Of a stretch of 64,000 bases of DNA, positions 60,418 through 64,000 are shown in pieces. The translations under genes were made by a program, and so were the position numbers. Each line of letters begins with the position of its first letter. Within the stretch, counting starts at the first letter, position 1. The notes under the pieces were generated by a model. That model had not been told where the DNA came from and did not search any database. It saw only the letters and a list, made by a program, of their open reading frames with translations. The DNA is taken from the NCBI GenBank assembly GCA_003586115.2, contig QVOM02000112.1:52078212-52142211 (forward strand). Reading direction: 5' to 3'. The DNA is from Salvator merianae. Its lineage: Eukaryota > Chordata > Lepidosauria > Squamata > Teiidae.

Positions 60418-60433
60418 TTTTTTTTTTTTTTTT
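60418..60433 (+). repeat. RIPK4: Poly-T tract at the RIPK4 exon 3 acceptor
   Basis: Homopolymeric T run directly before AG at 60434-60435. It serves as the polypyrimidine tract and is prone to length variation. Confidence 0.85.
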
Positions 60434-60435
60434 AG

Positions 60436-60584
60436 ATTTCAGATTTTGGATTAGCCAAGTGCAATGGCCTTTCACATTCACACGATCTCAGCATGGATGG
60501 CCTTTGTGGCACTATTGCATATCTGCCTCCAGAGCGCATTAAAGAGAAGAACAGATACTTTGATACCAAGCATGATGTCTACAG
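60436..60584 (+). CDS. RIPK4: RIPK4 exon 3 (DFG motif and activation segment)
   Basis: Encodes residues 160-208: DFG at 162-164, the activation loop [14 protein letters not shown], and YLPPERI (PPE at 190-192, the APE equivalent). The acceptor is preceded by an unusually pure poly-T run (60418-60433) ending TTTAG, and the donor is ACAG|GTCAGT. It enters in phase 0 and exits in phase 2, so the serine of DVYS is completed by exon 4. One residue stands out: Cys183 (codon TGT) in GLCGTIAYL, where I recall phenylalanine in the mammalian protein. That could be a lineage change, a polymorphism or a read error. Confidence 0.96.
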
Positions 60585-62378
60585 GTCAGTACTTATGCTC
60601 CCTTTTATTATAGCTGTTTTTCTCTGGCTGCCGCTAACCAAGAGTGGTAACGTTAAACACATCTACAGCAAAACAGTATTTGTCTTTCTCCTTATGAGCT
60701 GCCATCTGCAACTTAATGATTTCTCTGGGTGGATGTAAAAAACCTGCCATGGCTCTGGGGCAGCGTTTCCTGGCCACCGGAATAAAACTGCAGCTGGAAC
60801 TTCAGCTGTGAGAGCTTGAAAATGTGGCCAGAACTGGAAGAGCTGCCAGAACTCTGGAAATCCTAATGTCTTCAGGCCAGGGCAGCCCACCAAATGGCAA
60901 CCTCGGGATGATTTTCAGGAAGGGCCTCCCAGAGAGTTTGATTTCCCACTCTTCAGCCAGGTTGCCCCTTCTGGGTCTTGTGGTAGCAGTTAGCCACTGC
61001 TGAAGGAAATCTGTTTGCCTGACCTGACCTCCACGTAACCTTTTAAGGTAATGTAAATGCAGCCTGAGGCAGGATCTGTACAGTGCCTTAATGGTTGCCA
61101 TTCCCTGTGCCTCCAAAAACAGTCTGGGGAGGAAGCATCAATAGACATTTATGTTTTCACTGCCACAGGCAGTGGGGAGCTTGCAATCTGGACACTTCCT
61201 GTTCTGAGGGACAGAGTGCTTGCTTGCAAGTGCTCTGCCCTTGAAGCAGCTGGGTCCGCCATCATGTGATTCCTGCCTTAGAAAAGCCTGATAAGATAGC
61301 TAAATTCTTTCTTGTACTTGTGCACCATGGTCATGCCTACAGATGGTTCTTGATCACTTCGAGAACCCAGATGATCTTTTTCTGGCATTCTAGTATCCTT
61401 TAGTGATATGTGGCCCAAGATGTTTTGCTCACACCTTAGCATATTAAACCACTTCAGAGGTATTCAAAGAAAAGTTCATGCACTGTTTCAGAGCACTGTT
61501 GCCATGGCCGTATTTATTCATGGCAAAGCAAACAATGACACTATCAGCAGCCTTTGGCTCTTGGAGAGATAAAGTACAGTATAGACATCTTTTGAAAGCC
61601 CAGAGCAGTCTCTCATCATGACATCATTCTTAGTTTACCTGATAACTCCATGCTGAGAAGTTTTATGGCCAGTGACTTCCAAATGGGTCATCAGTGTATG
61701 TTGTGAACAATGAAACGTAGAAAACAATGATACAATGGATCTATTTCATCAGTTTTTATGATATATAGCCCTTCCTTCTTTTGATGTCTGTGGATTGGTT
61801 GCCGATTTTGGATAGGTGGGAGGAAGTGATTCATGGCACAAATACATAATTAACTTTTAAAATCAATTTTACAAGAATCAGTGATTCCCCAAAAGATGTC
61901 TTTCTTAAAAGGATTGGTCTAGTCCGTGGAGGACAGAATTGACAAAAGCCATGGTAGTTAATTGCTACTCTGTACATTAAGAATGGATAGGCTTCTAAAG
62001 ATCCAGAAGTGGATGAGATTTATGGGTCATTGCTGTGGTTCCCTCCAGATTTCACATGACCATGGCCTTCATGATCATTGACCCTTGGGTAAAGTGGCTG
62101 TGGTTGATAGTGGCTGGCATCTGTGGAGTGGGCAGTCTGGTCTAGTCAACTTCAGGAAAACAATTCTTGTTCTTAAGAGCTTCTGCCATTCTGGCCAAAG
62201 CTTATTTGCACTGTCTGTTGTTGGCATCATCCCATGGCATCATGTGACTTCTGCCAAAGTGCAGAAGAGCCTATGATCCAGCACAAATGACAAAAGATAG
62301 CTTCCCTGCAGATAAACAAACAAACAAACAAATATGTTATTTTTGTAGTGCTAATATTAGGTCATGTTTTTCTTGCAG
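60585..62378 (+). other. RIPK4: RIPK4 intron 3 (about 1.8 kb)
   Basis: GT-AG intron, phase 2. Two segments (about 60740-61290 and 62085-62280) look like old interspersed repeats. Both end in similar words: CATCATGTGA(C/T)T, then (T/C)CTGCC, then AGCCT. A (CAAA)n run lies at 62314-62332. No coding sequence seen. Confidence 0.85.
62314..62332 (+). repeat. (CAAA)n short tandem repeat
   Basis: Four to five units about 46 bp upstream of RIPK4 exon 4. Confidence 0.85.
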
Positions 62379-62428
62379 CTTTGCCATTGTTATCTGGGGC
62401 GTTCTCACACAGAAAAAGCCCTTTTCAG
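62379..62428 (+). CDS. RIPK4: RIPK4 exon 4 (50 bp, kinase helix F region)
   Basis: A very short exon completing DVYS and adding FAIVIWGVLTQKKPFS (residues 209-225 plus one base). The acceptor is TCTTGCAG|CTTTGCC and the donor TTTTCAG|GTAAGC. Phase 2 entry and phase 1 exit fit both neighbours. On its own the reading frame would be overlooked, because the open frame runs on into the intron on both sides. The join is supported by exact continuity with the conserved kinase sequence. Confidence 0.95.
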
Positions 62429-63017
62429 GTAAGCAAATGTTTGAGATGATCACTTTGAACAAAACTTACCAAATAAGTGGACCCATTTTGATGTGACTGA
62501 CCTTCAAGATGCCCAGTTTTTTATCATTTAACCTAAATGTTTAAAATAAAAGAGTAATCTAGAATCTAGCATGCTGGAAGCGTAGAACAGGCTTCTGTGC
62601 ATGCAGTAATATGAAACAGTATATATTAGGAGCCAGGTCATGTGTTTTAGACTATCACCAGTGGCTTCAGATGTCACTACCTAGTTTATAAAACTCCAGG
62701 AATGAAAATAACCTTATCTGCACCTGTCCAAAGGAAATTTAATTAATTATCTGCCATGTGTCAGGGTCAGTGCTGTGCCATTGATTTCCTGCATATAGAG
62801 TATCTGCAGAGTGATAACTTACCCTAGGTATGTGTGAGTGTCAGCTGGGAAAGTAGAAGTTAAGTGAACATGATCTTCTAGGTGCTTTAGATTATGTGTT
62901 TGGCAATAACATCTTGACAACAGTTGGAATGTGACTTTAGATAAAGTAGTCTAGTGATACAGGTGGGAAAGTTCTTCATCCTTCAATGTAATCTTCACTT
63001 GTGCTTTTCATTTAAAG
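62429..63017 (+). other. RIPK4: RIPK4 intron 4 (589 bp)
   Basis: Short GT-AG intron, phase 1, with no recognisable element. Confidence 0.9.
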
Positions 63018-63176
63018 ACGAGAATAACATTCTGCATATCATGGTGAAGGTAGTTAATGGTCACCGCCCAGAATTACCAGCTGTTCCCAAATCAAGACCT
63101 CGGGCATGTAACAGCTTGATCAAGTTGATGCAGAAGTGCTGGCAAGATGACCCTAGCAAAAGGCCAACATTTCAAG
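63018..63176 (+). CDS. RIPK4: RIPK4 exon 5 (kinase C-lobe); gene continues past the window
   Basis: Encodes residues 226-278 ([20 protein letters not shown] to [11 protein letters not shown]) plus one base. The acceptor is CATTTAAAG|ACGAG, with a weak, short pyrimidine tract, and the donor is TTCAAG|GTAAAT. It carries the RIP-kinase C-lobe signature with the CW-x-DP-x-RPTF box (subdomain XI). The last G begins the next codon, so the gene continues in phase 1. The remaining exons, encoding the end of the kinase domain, the intermediate linker and the C-terminal ankyrin repeats, are not in this window. RIPK4 is the only gene here, and its neighbours cannot be judged. Confidence 0.96.
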
Positions 63177-64000
63177 GTAAATCTCTTTTCTGCTGATTCG
63201 AATAGTTGGCAAACTGATGAGTCACGTCGGTGTTCAGGATGATATTAACCCCTGGCGGAGCTCCACCAAAATCTTATAAAAATAATGAAAGCAATGCACA
63301 CACAATGCATTGTTTGCATGGACATTGGTATAGGGAACTTCCTTATTAGAGGAAAAGGATTATGAGAAAACATGTCTGACCGTGAGTAGATTTTAGATAT
63401 CAGCTTTCCGCTGATCCAGATAACTCTCCAAATCGCCGTCTAGGTTCAAATTTCTCCTCTGTGTGTGCATGTGGTAAGGTAAAATTCCAGATACCTGTAT
63501 ACATCTCCAAGAGCAAATCAAGCAATCTCATTTAGTTTTGAAATGTAGACTGAAGAATCAACATTCTCTCAGAGGTGCTGTAGAGGACTGACTATAACTT
63601 GAATAACCCACGAGTGTTAGTCCAGATCCAACAAGAGCCTTACACAGGATTTGTTTTATGGATGAAAGCCAGGAAATTACCATGCTAGCAATTGTTGCTC
63701 AAAGAAGAGCTGGACTATACCAAACCAAAAGCCAAAAGTATAACTGCAGGTTGGCTTTTGGAATGAGGTCACCAGATGTAGAAGGGGGCCTTTTGGAGCA
63801 TTCAGCCGGCTGCTGAGCTTGGAATTCGTTTACTGTTGCACTTTGTTCAGGTTTTTGGTCTCATTCTGCCTGGCACTAGGGGGCCCATCTTGCTTTCCTT
63901 GCCAAATCCATGTCTGCTCTAGCATTCCATTTTCACAGTAATCACAGTCATCCATAAACAGGAGATACGTGCTGTTGTCTACTTGGGATCCCCAAATATA
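63177..64000 (+). other. RIPK4: Start of RIPK4 intron 5
   Basis: Begins GTAAAT after exon 5. No further exon was seen before the window ends. Confidence 0.85.

Overview
This is a window of vertebrate nuclear DNA, almost certainly from a squamate reptile (lizard-like; moderate confidence on the group, high on vertebrate). The grounds are an intron-split gene with canonical GT-AG junctions, a CpG-rich promoter, dense CR1 and L2 LINE remnants with 3' ends of the kind seen in squamates, several tRNA-derived SINEs, and many non-autonomous DNA transposons. No bacterial, organellar or viral genes were seen.

The only host gene I can support is RIPK4 (receptor-interacting serine/threonine kinase 4, + strand). 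Five coding exons are visible: 33866-34050, 53106-53397, 60436-60584, 62379-62428 and 63018-63176. They join in frame with phases 2, 0, 2, 1, 1 and encode about 278 residues, most of the kinase domain, with glycine-rich loop, catalytic Lys, HLDLKPAN and DFG intact. The rest of the kinase domain, the intermediate region and the ankyrin repeats lie past the right edge. Exon 1 sits in a CpG-rich block (about 33.4-35.6 kb) that should hold the promoter. Intron 1 is about 19 kb.

The left half (1-33 kb) is intergenic and built of repeats. A degenerate L2 LINE (1-2575) is interrupted by a SINE. The largest element is a near-full-length CR1 LINE (about 28.6-32.67 kb). Its ORF1 is intact and encodes an SGNH-type esterase; its ORF2 (endonuclease plus reverse transcriptase) is broken by frameshifts and a small in-frame deletion. 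Truncated L2, CR1 and L1 pieces and SINE copies fill much of the rest.

The most unusual content is a set of non-autonomous DNA transposons whose ends resemble GGCCGC-TCC(A/G)GAC and which appear flanked by 3-bp duplications, a PIF/Harbinger-like pattern. They include two related 1.2-1.8 kb elements (3815-5576 and 25744-26929), a pair of about 440 bp elements (47048-47490 and 49515-49955), and a 139 bp palindromic MITE. A second group has ends like GGCCATTTCTGCACTTACC, and a third is a 153 bp MITE with ends like GATTCTGCACTGGC. The younger 1.2 kb element is strikingly CpG-rich and carries a compact E2F/GC-box, CRE and CCAAT cluster. I did not find a new multi-gene system. Repeat family names come from recognition by eye, and boundaries are approximate unless an end is stated.
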